DNA of 64,000 nt from Alphaproteobacteria bacterium (GTDB taxonomy: Bacteria > Pseudomonadota > Alphaproteobacteria > Paracaedibacterales > VGCI01): positions 1 through 64,000 of the forward strand of contig JAIESE010000038.1 of the NCBI GenBank assembly GCA_019746225.1, given 5' to 3'. Shown here piece after piece: positions 15,729 through 24,871 of this stretch (its first letter is position 1; every line of letters begins with the position of its first letter). The notes under the pieces are model-generated. The model was given only the letters and a program-made list of their open reading frames with translations, had not been told where the DNA came from and made no database searches. The position numbers and the translations under genes were made by a program.

Positions 15729-17525
15729 CTACTCGTTGGCCCCTGTCGCATAACTTCCAGGCGCATCTTCTATGATTTTGGCTTTGGAAATGGATCGAGC
15801 CGGCACCAAGCCACCGTTGTAAGGCTCTAACCAGAGTCGCCACTCTTCCCACCATGACCCTGGTTTTTCACGCGCGTTTGCAAGCCAATTATTCGCATCA
15901 CTCGGCAATTTATCCCCAACCCAGTAGTGATGTTTCTGAGCATTCGGGGGGTTGAACACCCCACCAATATGTCCTGAACTACTAAGGACGAATTTTCTTA
16001 CCTTTGAATTTGCAACTTGGGTCAATGCATAAACAGACCGCCAGGGCGCAATGTGATCTTCTTGGGCCGCCATTACAAATAGGGGCGTTGAAATCTTGTT
16101 AAGATCAATGGGAACATCTTCGATGAAGAATTTCCCCCGCTCCATGAGTCTGTTTTCAATAAGTATTTCAGAAAGATACGCGCTATGCATTTTCGTAGGT
16201 ATCCGTAACCCATCACACATCCAATAGAGCATATCAAAGGGAAATATGGCTTGTCCCAAAAGGTAGTGATTCACCTCAGAAGACCATATAAGATCATTGG
16301 CTCGAAGCAAGTTAAATGCCTGAACCATATATTGTCCTTCAAGGTATCCTTTTTCAGAGACGTATTCTTTAAGCTTCTTGTTTTGATGTTCACTTCGATA
16401 CAGGCCTAATTCATCCGTTTTGCTAAAGTCAAACGGTGTTGCCAGAAATGTGGCACTCGCTATTGGAGAGTCATTTTTACCTTTTAGGTATGCCATTAAA
16501 CTCGCCAATATCGTTCCACCAACGCAATATCCAACAACATTGACTGATTTCTCTTTCGTAATTTTACAGACCTTATCAAGCCCAACTTTAACGCCTTTCA
16601 AGATGTAATCTGATAAGTTCATTTGGGCCTTGCGCTCATCAGGATTCACCCAAGACATAACAAAGACCGTGAGACCCGATTCTAAAGCCCACCTAACAAA
16701 TGAATTTTCAACGCTCAAATCAAAGATGTAATACTTATTAGTCCACGGGGGAACGATAAAGAGAGGCCGCTTGGCAACTTGTCCCGTCGAAGGTTCATAT
16801 TGAATTAACTGGAACAAGTCATTCTGGAAAACGACTTTACCCGGAGTGGCGCTTAAATTTTTTCCCAACTGGAAGGGCTCCATTGGCCCTTTCGGAATTT
16901 TATAATGGTGTGGGGGCATATCATCCGAGGATGATTCAGAAACAATACCCGACGTCAGTATTTCTTGCACATCGTGTTTTAAAGGAAAAGTTGCCAAAGA
17001 TAAAGCATTAACCAGATTACGCGTATATGATGTCAATTTACCTGTAATCGGAGGGTCAAGTTCTCCGATACAACTTGTTGCCTCTTTTAAAAACTGAACG
17101 TTCAAAACGTAAGACTGCTGAAGCAAGAAAAAGAAAGGGTTTTCATCCTCTTCGACGGAGTGAAACTGATCTTTCTGGGATTTACCCTTACCTTTCGTCA
17201 TAGCTTTCCTTTGAAAACGGTCAAGGGTTGAGTGGAGAAAGGCTTGAACATCAACCAATCGAGAGCTCTTTGTGACCTGTTCACTTTTTGACTGGTCGGA
17301 CATTTGCTGCATTGTTTGGGTGAATACTTTAGTCACATCCTCAGGATTAAACAGTTTTTTATCCAGCCACGGCGAAGAAAGGATGCCCGAATCAAGCATA
17401 TTTTTCGAAATCATCGTTTCATTTTCTGCGGCCATCTTTTTCCAGGTATCTTTCCACTCCCCAGAAGTTCCAAAAGAACTCCCTGAAGAGGGAAGAGATT
17501 TAAATTCCTTTGGTTGCTTCGTCAT
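15729..17525 (-). CDS. phaC: Poly(3-hydroxyalkanoate) synthase, class I
   Basis: The 598-residue protein carries the lipase-like box GYCVGG with the catalytic Cys334, an aspartate in AAQEDHIAPW and a histidine in SSGHIGGVFNPP, which together form the Cys-Asp-His triad of PHA synthases. It joins 3-hydroxyacyl-CoA units into polyester granules. Length and the N-terminal extension fit class I. The first 130 residues are polar and poorly conserved. No phaA, phaB or phasin gene is nearby. It is transcribed away from the small lipoprotein gene at 17585. Confidence 0.95.
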   Translation of the reverse strand: MTKQPKEFKSLPSSGSSFGTSGEWKDTWKKMAAENETMISKNMLDSGILSSPWLDKKLFNPEDVTKVFTQTMQQMSDQSKSEQVTKSSRLVDVQAFLHSTLDRFQRKAMTKGKGKSQKDQFHSVEEDENPFFFLLQQSYVLNVQFLKEATSCIGELDPPITGKLTSYTRNLVNALSLATFPLKHDVQEILTSGIVSESSSDDMPPHHYKIPKGPMEPFQLGKNLSATPGKVVFQNDLFQLIQYEPSTGQVAKRPLFIVPPWTNKYYIFDLSVENSFVRWALESGLTVFVMSWVNPDERKAQMNLSDYILKGVKVGLDKVCKITKEKSVNVVGYCVGGTILASLMAYLKGKNDSPIASATFLATPFDFSKTDELGLYRSEHQNKKLKEYVSEKGYLEGQYMVQAFNLLRANDLIWSSEVNHYLLGQAIFPFDMLYWMCDGLRIPTKMHSAYLSEILIENRLMERGKFFIEDVPIDLNKISTPLFVMAAQEDHIAPWRSVYALTQVANSKVRKFVLSSSGHIGGVFNPPNAQKHHYWVGDKLPSDANNWLANAREKPGSWWEEWRLWLEPYNGGLVPARSISKAKIIEDAPGSYATGANE

Positions 17526-17584
17526 AGCGATCTGTTCTAAAATAGGGTTGTATACATCTAAGGTAGTGGTAAAAGATTAATAAA

Positions 17585-17818
17585 ATGCAAAAAAGATTTG
17601 GAATTGTTATCGCCTTTTTTTTAAGTGCATGCACAACGAATCCAATTCCTGAGGAAAATTTTGAAGCACCTACTTTGAAATTTCCTCTCTTGGGCAATGT
17701 GCCTGACCGCCCTGTTTTACCAACCCCAGAAACCCTTTCCCGTCAGCAAAGACAACTTAAAACTGACCATGATATAGCCGTTGAAAAACAAGAAGCAATT
17801 TTAAAAGCTAAAAAATAA
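17585..17818 (+). CDS. Small lipoprotein, 77 aa
   Basis: A short protein with a typical lipoprotein signal (IVIAFFLSAC, lipidated Cys16). The mature part is Pro-rich (FPLLGNVPDRPVLPTPETLS) and ends in a charged helix of Gln, Lys and Ala. It is divergent to phaC, with 59 bases between the two start codons. Small alphaproteobacterial outer-membrane lipoproteins have this form. I do not recognise the family. Confidence 0.65.
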   Translation: MQKRFGIVIAFFLSACTTNPIPEENFEAPTLKFPLLGNVPDRPVLPTPETLSRQQRQLKTDHDIAVEKQEAILKAKK

Positions 17819-17950
17819 AAATCAATTTTTCATGACCAATTTCCACTGCAGAAAATATATGGGCTCTGCGTTAATCAAATATAAACTTTTTCTACATTAT
17901 ACTTATTAAGTTAATGTTTAAATATTTACAATGTAACGAAGGAGTTTAAA

Positions 17951-18571
17951 ATGACAGCGAAAACTAAGAGAGCCACGAGAACTAAGCTTGGCACATCAAA
18001 GCCGAAGACAAGAAAATTAGCTTCTAATGCTAAATCTTATAGAAGCTCAAGCACCCAAGCTAAGAAATCTGGCAACACTGTAAAGAGAATTGGTGGAACC
18101 ACAAAGAGAGCTAGCACAAGTTCAAAGACAATCAAAAGAACTGTAAAGGACTTTATGCATAAAGGCATCCTTCTTATGAAACCAACGGATTCAGTGCAAA
18201 ATGCAGCACAAAAAATGAACGAAAAAAACAATGGCTGTGTGTTCATTAATGAAAATGAGAGAATCTCTGGCGTTGTCACAGCACGCGACATCGTAACAAG
18301 AGGCGTTTCTAAAGGGAAAAATTTAGAAGCTCTTAGACTAAAAGACATCATGTCTGCTAAGATTCTTTATTGTTTTGAAGGTGATTCTTTGGAACAAGCA
18401 GCTAAAAGCATGGCGAAAAATCATATTCACCGTTTGCCTGTTTTGAACAAGTCTAAAAAGTTGGTCGGTCTTCTTTCCTTGGGAAATATTGCTCTTCATT
18501 CAGGTAGCAAAGCCAAGAAAACTGTAAAGACAACAAAGACTACTAAGGCTGTAAGCAAAAAAAGAAAATAA
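17951..18571 (+). CDS. CBS-domain protein with a histone-like basic N-terminal tail
   Basis: Residues 1-62 are almost entirely Lys, Arg, Ser, Thr and Ala with no acidic residues, like a histone H1 tail. Residues 63-185 form a tandem CBS pair (VKDFMHKGILLMKPTDSVQNA, GVVTARDIVTRGV, LKDIMSAK, HRLPVLNKSKKLVGLLSL). A second basic tail of KKTVKTTKTTK type ends the protein. CBS pairs bind adenine nucleotides, and the tails should bind nucleic acid, so a nucleotide-sensing DNA- or RNA-associated protein is a fair guess. AAGGAG precedes the ATG and a strong terminator follows. The combination is unusual. Confidence 0.85.
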   Translation: MTAKTKRATRTKLGTSKPKTRKLASNAKSYRSSSTQAKKSGNTVKRIGGTTKRASTSSKTIKRTVKDFMHKGILLMKPTDSVQNAAQKMNEKNNGCVFINENERISGVVTARDIVTRGVSKGKNLEALRLKDIMSAKILYCFEGDSLEQAAKSMAKNHIHRLPVLNKSKKLVGLLSLGNIALHSGSKAKKTVKTTKTTKAVSKKRK

Positions 18572-18583
18572 GTAACTCGATTA

Positions 18584-18622
18584 AGAGTTGCAGAGTATGT
18601 AAGTTCAGTACTCTGCAACTCT
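18584..18622 (+). terminator. Rho-independent terminator after the CBS-domain gene
   Basis: Perfect 14-bp arms AGAGTTGCAGAGTA (18584-18597) and TACTCTGCAACTCT (18609-18622), an 11-base loop and a downstream TTTTCTTTT tract. Confidence 0.9.
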
Positions 18623-18658
18623 TTTCTTTTAAGGCTCTAAGGAGCAAAGGAGATTACA

Positions 18659-18928
18659 ATGAAACAATATCTAATTGCCGCTGTTAGCGTGGCAAGTATC
18701 TTCGTAACGGCGTGTTCAGCCCCTCGAGGACCTAGAGAAGAAAGTGGTATGTATATAGGTGGTGCTACCGGTGCTATCGCTGGTGGCCTCATCGGTGCTG
18801 CTGCTGGGAATACGACTGGTGCCATTATCGGTGCTGGTGCGGGTGCTCTCGCAGGTGGCGCGATCGGTAAGTCAGTCGGTGCCGGCATGGATTCCGATGA
18901 TCGCCGGAGCCGCAATTATCGCTATTAA
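18659..18928 (+). CDS. Glycine-zipper lipoprotein, 89 aa
   Basis: A lipoprotein signal (SIFVTAC, Cys19) is followed by a Gly/Ala-rich segment with regular small residues (GGATGAIAGGLIGAAAG, GAGAGALAGGAIGKS). This is the glycine-zipper 2TM motif of SlyB-, Rick_17kDa- and OmpA-associated lipoproteins. It ends with a polar Arg/Tyr tail. The product is expected in the outer membrane. AAGGAG lies 9 bases before the ATG. Terminator hairpins on both sides make it a single-gene unit. Confidence 0.85.
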   Translation: MKQYLIAAVSVASIFVTACSAPRGPREESGMYIGGATGAIAGGLIGAAAGNTTGAIIGAGAGALAGGAIGKSVGAGMDSDDRRSRNYRY

Positions 18929-18941
18929 TCTTGTCCAATAC

Positions 18942-18982
18942 TGCCAAGTGACCTGAAATGACAATTTTCAGATCATTTGGCA
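18942..18982 (+). terminator. Probable terminator after the glycine-zipper gene
   Basis: An imperfect hairpin between TGCCAAGTGACCTGAAA and TTTTCAGATCATTTGGCA, followed by GCCCTTTTTAAAT. Confidence 0.65.
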
Positions 18983-19068
18983 GCCCTTTTTAAATATTTT
19001 TTTTTAAATTTTCTTCCCTTAATGATAATCTATCCCTCTAATCTAAACATTAAGAAGGAACCAAACAC

Positions 19069-19506
19069 ATGAAAATTGCCGTTGCCTCAGACCAGCTGTA
19101 CCCGGTTCATACCATTGTTTTGGAATGGCTCAAAGAAAAAGGGCATGAATCTATCCTCTTCGGGGCCTTAAAGACGAACCAAGATGAATCATGGGTTCAT
19201 GCAGCCGCTCATGCTGCCCAAGCGATTAAAGATGGAACATGTAAAGAAGGTATCTTTTTTTGCTGGACGGGCACGGGCATTTCCATAGCAGCCAACAAAA
19301 TCCCAGGGATCAGAGCTGCTTTATGTACAGATGCCGAAACAGCCCGTGGCGCCCGCATTTGGAACCATGCCAATGTCCTGACACTTTCCAATCGCCTGTT
19401 GAGCCAAGATATCGCCAAAGAGATCCTAGCCGCGTGGTTTGAGGCATATGATGCAAAGAAAGGGGCAACAGGGGTTAGTGAATTAGCGGCGTTAGAAGGG
19501 AAATAA
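19069..19506 (+). CDS. rpiB: RpiB/LacA/LacB-family sugar-phosphate isomerase
   Basis: The 145-residue protein has the RpiB-type layout: KIAVASDQ at the start, then IFFCWTGTGISIAANKIPGIRAALCTDAETA, with the GTG(I)S(I)AANK loop that binds the phosphate, and NHANVLTLSNRLLS. It should interconvert ribose 5-phosphate and ribulose 5-phosphate or a related pair. The classical catalytic Cys position is occupied by Thr in WTGTG, as in several alphaproteobacterial members, so the substrate may differ. AAGGA precedes the ATG. Confidence 0.8.
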   Translation: MKIAVASDQLYPVHTIVLEWLKEKGHESILFGALKTNQDESWVHAAAHAAQAIKDGTCKEGIFFCWTGTGISIAANKIPGIRAALCTDAETARGARIWNHANVLTLSNRLLSQDIAKEILAAWFEAYDAKKGATGVSELAALEGK

Positions 19507-19957
19507 CCTCAAGAGTACAATTCCTCACGAAATTGCGAATTTTTCTGCTCCATTGCGTCCTTTCCTAGCACCAGCAGATGTGCTTCCTTGGCCCTCCCAA
19601 TCTCCACCGACTTCTTCCCTGAAGGGAAGAGGGGGATGGCTAGAGGCTGCAGGATGCTCCCGTTCAGATGCCCTTAACGTACTGCAAAGGAGCGCGTAGA
19701 GGATTAATTCTGGGACAAGAAAATATTGAAAAGCTCTAGAAGTCATCTTTACCCTACTTTTTTATTAAGTAAATTCTATGATTTTCTATGTTTTTGTTAA
19801 GGCAAAAATGAGGGTTGTCAAAGCAATTTAAACATGGTTGATAATTGTGGTAAGTCTTACCTAAAAGTTCATCGCCCCCCTTTTAACCACCCCATAACAT
19901 TTTTCTATTCTCAGAGTCGAATAAGGTTTAAGAATAAAAGCAAAAAGAGGATAAGGA
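19507..19957. other. Intergenic region with a dispersed-repeat-like segment
   Basis: There is no supportable gene. Bases 19570-19690 are more GC-rich than the flanks and hold a perfect hairpin, TCTTCCCT-GA-AGGGAAGA (19613-19630), embedded in sequence that looks like a non-coding dispersed repeat. The rest is AT-rich and probably carries the nth promoter. Confidence 0.4.
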
Positions 19958-20593
19958 ATGACCCCAAAAAACTTGAATGAGCTGTTCGCGCGTCTAGCAA
20001 CTCAAAATCCAAACCCCCAGACGGAATTGGCTTACACGAACTCCTATACCCTTCTTGTAGCCGTCATGTTGTCAGCTCAAAGTACGGATACAGGGGTGAA
20101 CAAGGCCACAAAAGACCTCTTTCCGGTTGCCGATACTCCCCAAAAAATGTTGGGCCTGGGTCTTGATGGCCTGGTGAGCCATATCAAAACCATCGGCCTT
20201 TATCCCACCAAGGCCAAAAATATCATCGCAATGTCGCAGATTCTGATCAATCGGTTTGAAGGACAAATCCCGCGAAGCCGGGAAGATCTGGAATCATTGC
20301 CCGGTGTCGGCCGTAAAACAGCCAATGTCGTCTTGAATGTAGCATTTCAAGAACCTACTATCCCGGTGGACACCCATATTTTCCGTGTGGCGAATCGTTT
20401 GAAGCTTGCTTGTGGGAAAACGCCCCTGGAGGTGGAAAAGGGGCTTGAGAAGGCAATCCCTGAAAAGTTTAGAGTCCATGCCCACCATTGGTTGATATTG
20501 CACGGACGTTATGTCTGCAAAGCCCGTGTTCCTCAATGTCCCACGTGTGTCCTTAATGACTTATGTCCCTACGAGCCGAAGACGAAGGCGTAA
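19958..20593 (+). CDS. nth: Endonuclease III (DNA glycosylase/AP lyase)
   Basis: The 211-residue protein has the helix-hairpin-helix LPGVGRKTANVV with catalytic Lys120, catalytic Asp138 in VDTHIFR, and the four [4Fe-4S] cysteines 187, 194, 197 and 203. The positions coincide with those of the E. coli enzyme. It removes oxidised pyrimidines and nicks the abasic site in base-excision repair. An AGGATAAGG ribosome site precedes the ATG. It is convergent with the lipase gene, 24 bases away. Confidence 0.96.
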   Translation: MTPKNLNELFARLATQNPNPQTELAYTNSYTLLVAVMLSAQSTDTGVNKATKDLFPVADTPQKMLGLGLDGLVSHIKTIGLYPTKAKNIIAMSQILINRFEGQIPRSREDLESLPGVGRKTANVVLNVAFQEPTIPVDTHIFRVANRLKLACGKTPLEVEKGLEKAIPEKFRVHAHHWLILHGRYVCKARVPQCPTCVLNDLCPYEPKTKA

Positions 20594-20617
20594 AGATTGC
20601 CCTAATTTAATTCAGGT

Positions 20618-21916
20618 CTACTTGTTGTGGTGTTCGTGGAGTTGGGCCCATACCTCTTTCACCAAAGCTTCAAGCTCAGGAATCCCTTGGCCTATTGTAT
20701 TAATAGCCTCCTGTTCCGTCGCATATTCACCTTCTTTGACCAACTCAAGTACGGTTTGCCGCAACGATGACTGTTGTGAGGCTTGTTTGAGTTTCTCAAC
20801 AGGCACACATTCAACAAGATATTCTTGACTACCTACGAGGGAGTATGCGGCTGAGAGTAGACATCTGAACGGAGATCTTCCTACGTTTTTAGCAATGCCC
20901 ACAATATCTCCTTTGGTACTATAAGGCGGCTCACCTAATGTAGTATTTTTATCATCAGCAATATCCATACAATGTTTATAAGCCCGATAACTGTGGGGAT
21001 CTGGATTAGGCCCCGTTGTGAAGGAAGGTGTTGTTAACAAAAGACCGGGCGTTGCATAACCCAAGTCTAAGGGAGCTCTATCAAATATTCTATCATTAGC
21101 ATTCAAAACAGCCATCGTGTATGGCTGAAGCCCCTTGCCATGGTAAAATCTGACGAGGCCAGTATCAAACAATCTTGCAGGCCCAAAGGTGATGACTTGG
21201 ATATGGTCCCCTGGCACATCATGAAATGAAAGTGTCGCTAACCGCAACGCGGCCAATTGGGCAACAGCCCCTCCCATACTATGACCAGTGATCTTAAAAT
21301 AGAGTTCCTTAACAGGTTTGCCGATCTTACCTGCATGGACAGCAATGTGACTGTAAATCTCATCCCAACTTAAGGCAAATCGGGCATACGCCCCCCTATG
21401 ACACCGTGCACCCCCTGCCACAGCTTTCATGTAGTTTGCAGCTACCAAAAAGGCTGGGGGAGTTCCATAATATTTGTTGGAAAGTTCTTTTCCTTCTAAA
21501 ATTCTGAGCGCTTGGGGTTTACCTTCTGCTCCCATGAAAAGTCCGCCATACACGATGATGACGTGATCCGCATGAAGGACAATAAGGGCCGTTCCATCCT
21601 TCGTTCGCAAAATTGTAGCGCCAGAAAGTTCTAGAGTTTTTTGCAATTCGAGTTCTTCTTTAAATAAAACCACGCTTTTTTCAGGAGGATACATTGGCGC
21701 ATAGAGCATCCCAAGATAGAGGATGGCATGCTTGGCATCAAAGATCGCTTTGGCCTTCGTGAGATCTTCCTGCGGTTTAACAAGTTCCCAACCTTCTTCA
21801 ATCCCTGATGGCTTTTTGTTTTCATTATGTTGTGCAGCCCCAGTCATCTCAACTGAAAAAAGTACAGCAATGAAAATGAGCAAGCCGGATATAATTTTAT
21901 TATTGATAGTTGCCAT
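20618..21916 (-). CDS. Secreted class 3 lipase-like protein
   Basis: The 432-residue protein begins with a signal peptide (FIAVLFSVEMTGAA). The alpha/beta-hydrolase core has ITGHSMGGAVAQL with the nucleophilic serine, an aspartate in NANDRIFDR and a histidine in NPDPHSYRAY, giving a full Ser-Asp-His triad of the Lipase_3 (triacylglycerol or phospholipid) family. The C-terminal 90 residues are helical and charged. Such lipases are common secreted proteins of intracellular bacteria. AAGGGGTG lies before the ATG. No chaperone or secretion gene is adjacent. Confidence 0.85.
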   Translation of the reverse strand: MATINNKIISGLLIFIAVLFSVEMTGAAQHNENKKPSGIEEGWELVKPQEDLTKAKAIFDAKHAILYLGMLYAPMYPPEKSVVLFKEELELQKTLELSGATILRTKDGTALIVLHADHVIIVYGGLFMGAEGKPQALRILEGKELSNKYYGTPPAFLVAANYMKAVAGGARCHRGAYARFALSWDEIYSHIAVHAGKIGKPVKELYFKITGHSMGGAVAQLAALRLATLSFHDVPGDHIQVITFGPARLFDTGLVRFYHGKGLQPYTMAVLNANDRIFDRAPLDLGYATPGLLLTTPSFTTGPNPDPHSYRAYKHCMDIADDKNTTLGEPPYSTKGDIVGIAKNVGRSPFRCLLSAAYSLVGSQEYLVECVPVEKLKQASQQSSLRQTVLELVKEGEYATEQEAINTIGQGIPELEALVKEVWAQLHEHHNK

Positions 21917-22018
21917 TATTCACACCCCTTTTATTAAAATATAATATAATTATTGAGGTGAAATTCTTGATTTTTGGTTAATTAACGGATTTTAAAAGAA
22001 AAAACAGCTTCGCGCCCT

Positions 22019-23416
22019 TTATTTCCCAGTTTGAAGGCGCTCGACGAGTTGCTGGACCGTTGGAACGAACCCATTGGCATAGTAAGGATCTTTGGCAAAG
22101 CGATAAGCTTGGTGACCAGCAAACATGAGCTGGTGATTGACATCATCGCTGTGACTAATGGCCTGGAGGGTCTTTTGGATACAATAAGACCGCGGATCGG
22201 CCTTCTTGCCAGTTGATCCTTCCTCATTTTGCGCCCAATTGCTGAAGTTACAGGCAGATAGACAGCCCATGCAATTGATCTGATCGGTCAAAATTTCATT
22301 CTGTTGAGGTGTTGTTACAAACACGAGGGTAGAATCCGGTGTGCGCATGGCTTCTGTAAACCCTGCCTTGACCCAAGATTCTGCTTGTTCCTTATCATGG
22401 GTGGTCAAATACACCAACCGACCTCTTGCGCCCACAGGAAATCCCTCTGTGTGCTCCCCAACAGGGGCGATGCTATAGGCGACTTGGCGCAAGGACCTTG
22501 CTTCCAAATCTAACAAGAAATCATTGCGAACCGCAGAGGAATAAAAACCGGTGGGGCTATAGCGATTCAAACGAATATCACCCTCCTTCAGGGTGAAGAG
22601 CTTCTTCTTCCAGGCATCTGAGATGGGGCTTTCTTGAGTCAAAAGAGGGCGCGTTCCAAATTGGAAAGCTATGGGGCCGATCTCAGGGTTGTCCAACCAG
22701 TCGTTCCATTCGCTCAAACACCATACGCCGCCGGCCATAAAGATGGGCGTGTTATCGAGACCACATTCTTTCATAGCGCGACGCAACTCAATCACACGGG
22801 GCATCGGGCTTTCAGGATGGTCAGGGTGTTCACTATTGGATAATCCATTGTGTCCGCCGGCCAACCATGGATCCTCATAGACAACGCCTCCCAAAGCGTC
22901 CGGGAAACGATTGTAGGCGCGCTTCCACAAAATTCGAAACGCACGGGCAGATGAGACGATCGGATAATAATGAACCCCGTAGTGCACACAAATTTCAGCC
23001 AGCTTATAGGGCATACCAGCACCACAGGTGACCCCATGGACCAAGCCCTTGGCTTTTGAAAGAACACCGTGCAAGATGGGCTCAACAGCCCCCATTTCCC
23101 ACAAAACGTTCATGTGGATACGCCCTTGACCGTTGGAACGTTCATGAGCAATTCTGGCTTGGGTAATACCACCTTGTATGGAGAATTGAACCAATTCCTC
23201 ATGACGTTCGCGGCGGGTCTTTCCATGATAAATAATCGGAATAATATTCCCATGCTCATCGTGCGCGTCTGCGTTGACGGCTGAAAAGGTTCCCACACCC
23301 CCTGCTGCGGCCCAGGCGCCTGAACTCTCCCCGTTAGATATGGCAATCCCTTTGCCCCCTTCAACTAAGGGTAAAACTTCACGACCAGAGATAATGACAT
23401 TTTTCAACGGCTTCAT
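22019..23416 (-). CDS. Nitronate monooxygenase-family flavoprotein
   Basis: The 465-residue protein belongs to the 2-nitropropane dioxygenase/FabK-like TIM-barrel family: GGKGIAISNGESSGAWAAAGG at the N-terminus, LVHGVTCGAGMPYKLAE, YYPIVSSARAFR, AGGHNGLSN and PIFMAGGVW as FMN-binding segments, then QFGTRPLLTQES. It is longer than typical members (about 330) because of a C-terminal region holding CMGCLSACNFS, a Cys-rich motif. This long form is common in alphaproteobacteria. The substrate is unknown. It is transcribed alone. Confidence 0.85.
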   Translation of the reverse strand: MKPLKNVIISGREVLPLVEGGKGIAISNGESSGAWAAAGGVGTFSAVNADAHDEHGNIIPIIYHGKTRRERHEELVQFSIQGGITQARIAHERSNGQGRIHMNVLWEMGAVEPILHGVLSKAKGLVHGVTCGAGMPYKLAEICVHYGVHYYPIVSSARAFRILWKRAYNRFPDALGGVVYEDPWLAGGHNGLSNSEHPDHPESPMPRVIELRRAMKECGLDNTPIFMAGGVWCLSEWNDWLDNPEIGPIAFQFGTRPLLTQESPISDAWKKKLFTLKEGDIRLNRYSPTGFYSSAVRNDFLLDLEARSLRQVAYSIAPVGEHTEGFPVGARGRLVYLTTHDKEQAESWVKAGFTEAMRTPDSTLVFVTTPQQNEILTDQINCMGCLSACNFSNWAQNEEGSTGKKADPRSYCIQKTLQAISHSDDVNHQLMFAGHQAYRFAKDPYYANGFVPTVQQLVERLQTGK

Positions 23417-23550
23417 GACAGATGCTCCAAACGAATAACGATGCGCGTCTCTAATTTTTCAAAGACATTTATGATGCACTTTGTTTTTTTAGCGGTATTT
23501 TGAAAGGATGGCAAGATAAGTTTGATTTATTTGGGTGGTATTTGTGAGTT

Positions 23551-24093
23551 TCACACTCTTATCTGGCTCTTGGCTCGGGCTTTCTTTGGTTTAACCGCAA
23601 CAGCGGGACGTCGCTTGGTGAGCTGGGCAGAGATCTGAGCAATAGCCCCATCGTTGATTGTTTCTTGTTGTTTTGAGGTAAATTTTGAAGTCACTAGCGC
23701 TTCAAATGCCACCAAGGTCTGCATGGATGCTTCCTCTTTAATGGTTTGTACCGCTTCTTGATGCATTCGCTTCATCATGTTTTCTGCCGCGTGCTGTCGA
23801 GATGTAATCATTTTATTAATCTCCTGCAAGGCTTGCTGGCGCAAAACCATGGCTTGCTCTTCGGTTCTTTTGGCAATGAGCTCTATCTCTTCAACAATTT
23901 CTCCTTGTTGGCGTCGTTCGTCGTTCAAATCCTGAATAGCCGCCTCTTTCGCTTGTGTGGCATCCTCGAGTGCTTGACGGATGGTTGCAATTTTTTGATC
24001 CAAAGCGTCCATGGATCGGCGGTAACCAAGGCGGTAGGCAATGCCCATAAAAAGGATAAAGCTGATAGCGACGATGAAGGTTGGATCAATCAT
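23551..24093 (-). CDS. atpF: ATP synthase F0 subunit b
   Basis: The 180-residue protein has one N-terminal membrane helix (FIVAISFILFMGIAYRLGYR) and a long charged helix rich in Glu, Gln and Lys, as expected for the peripheral stalk. It ends with a Lys/Pro/Ala-rich basic tail. It is the last gene of the F0 operon and its ATG overlaps the stop of the b' gene by 4 bases, so translation is coupled. Assignment as b rather than b' follows gene order in alphaproteobacteria. Confidence 0.88.
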   Translation of the reverse strand: MIDPTFIVAISFILFMGIAYRLGYRRSMDALDQKIATIRQALEDATQAKEAAIQDLNDERRQQGEIVEEIELIAKRTEEQAMVLRQQALQEINKMITSRQHAAENMMKRMHQEAVQTIKEEASMQTLVAFEALVTSKFTSKQQETINDGAIAQISAQLTKRRPAVAVKPKKARAKSQIRV

Positions 24094-24590
24094 GATGATT
24101 TCTTTCCCTTCTCAAGGACCTCTAGGACAAGTTCTTTGATTTCGGCTTGGCTAAGGGATTGCCCGAGGAGACGAGGAGATGTCGCCTTAATCACTTGAGA
24201 GACGAGAGGTTCAATATTTCCCAAAATCTTGTGGGTTTTCTCCTTTAGATCTTCTCGGATATTCTTAGTCTTTAAAATCAGCTCCTCATCTAAAACAGCG
24301 AGACGACTTGTTTTTCTATGGTGTATTTCAGCTAATATCTGGTGAATATGTGCATGTGCTTTTCCCCGGGCTTCAGATAGACGCGCGAGATTTTCTTGCC
24401 TCAAGGCTTGGCCTTGTGCCCTCAAGTCCTTCGACTGACTCCAGTCTTCTTGAAGACGTTGTTCGCGAATCCCGATGGACGTCGTTAGGCGCGGTACGAG
24501 ATACCGGGCCATCACGCCACATAAAAAGACGAAACAAATTATCAGCCAAAATATTTGGGATGGAAATGTTGTGACATCAAATTGTGGCAT
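24090..24590 (-). CDS. atpF': ATP synthase F0 subunit b'
   Basis: The 166-residue protein starts MPQFDVTTFPSQIFWLIICF, the typical beginning of b' subunits, with one membrane helix and a long amphipathic charged stalk helix. Duplicated b subunits (b and b') are usual in alphaproteobacteria. It lies 14 bases after atpE and overlaps atpF by 4 bases. Confidence 0.9.
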   Translation of the reverse strand: MPQFDVTTFPSQIFWLIICFVFLCGVMARYLVPRLTTSIGIREQRLQEDWSQSKDLRAQGQALRQENLARLSEARGKAHAHIHQILAEIHHRKTSRLAVLDEELILKTKNIREDLKEKTHKILGNIEPLVSQVIKATSPRLLGQSLSQAEIKELVLEVLEKGKKSS

Positions 24591-24604
24591 GGCGAAGCAT
24601 CACC

Positions 24605-24829
24605 CTATTTTGATAAAATGATCAGTGCTGTCACGAAAGCAAGCAACGCAATAGATTCCGTTAAGGCGAACCCAATTAACCCAACTTTCATCACATCATC
24701 TTTAGCCGAAGGGTTGCGCGCTATTGCTGTTATCAGATTAGAAAATATATTTCCCAAACCAATTCCAACCCCTAACAAGGCCATCATTGCCAAACCTGCT
24801 CCAATCATTTTTGCCGCTGCCATATCCAT
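24605..24829 (-). CDS. atpE: ATP synthase F0 subunit c
   Basis: The 74-residue hairpin protein has the Gly-rich first helix (GVGIGLGN), the polar loop ARNP, and the proton-carrying glutamate in FALTESIALLAF of the second helix. It forms the rotor ring. GGGAG precedes the ATG. It is located between atpB and the b' gene in the usual order. Confidence 0.96.
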   Translation of the reverse strand: MDMAAAKMIGAGLAMMALLGVGIGLGNIFSNLITAIARNPSAKDDVMKVGLIGFALTESIALLAFVTALIILSK

Positions 24830-24871
24830 GTTTTGTAAGCTCCCTTGTTGAATAAATTAATGTCTCAAGAT

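Noticed and set aside
19525..19746. A 73-codon reading frame on the minus strand after rpiB
   Set aside because: It coincides with a GC-rich, hairpin-containing, repeat-like segment, has no ribosome site and has a low-complexity translation.
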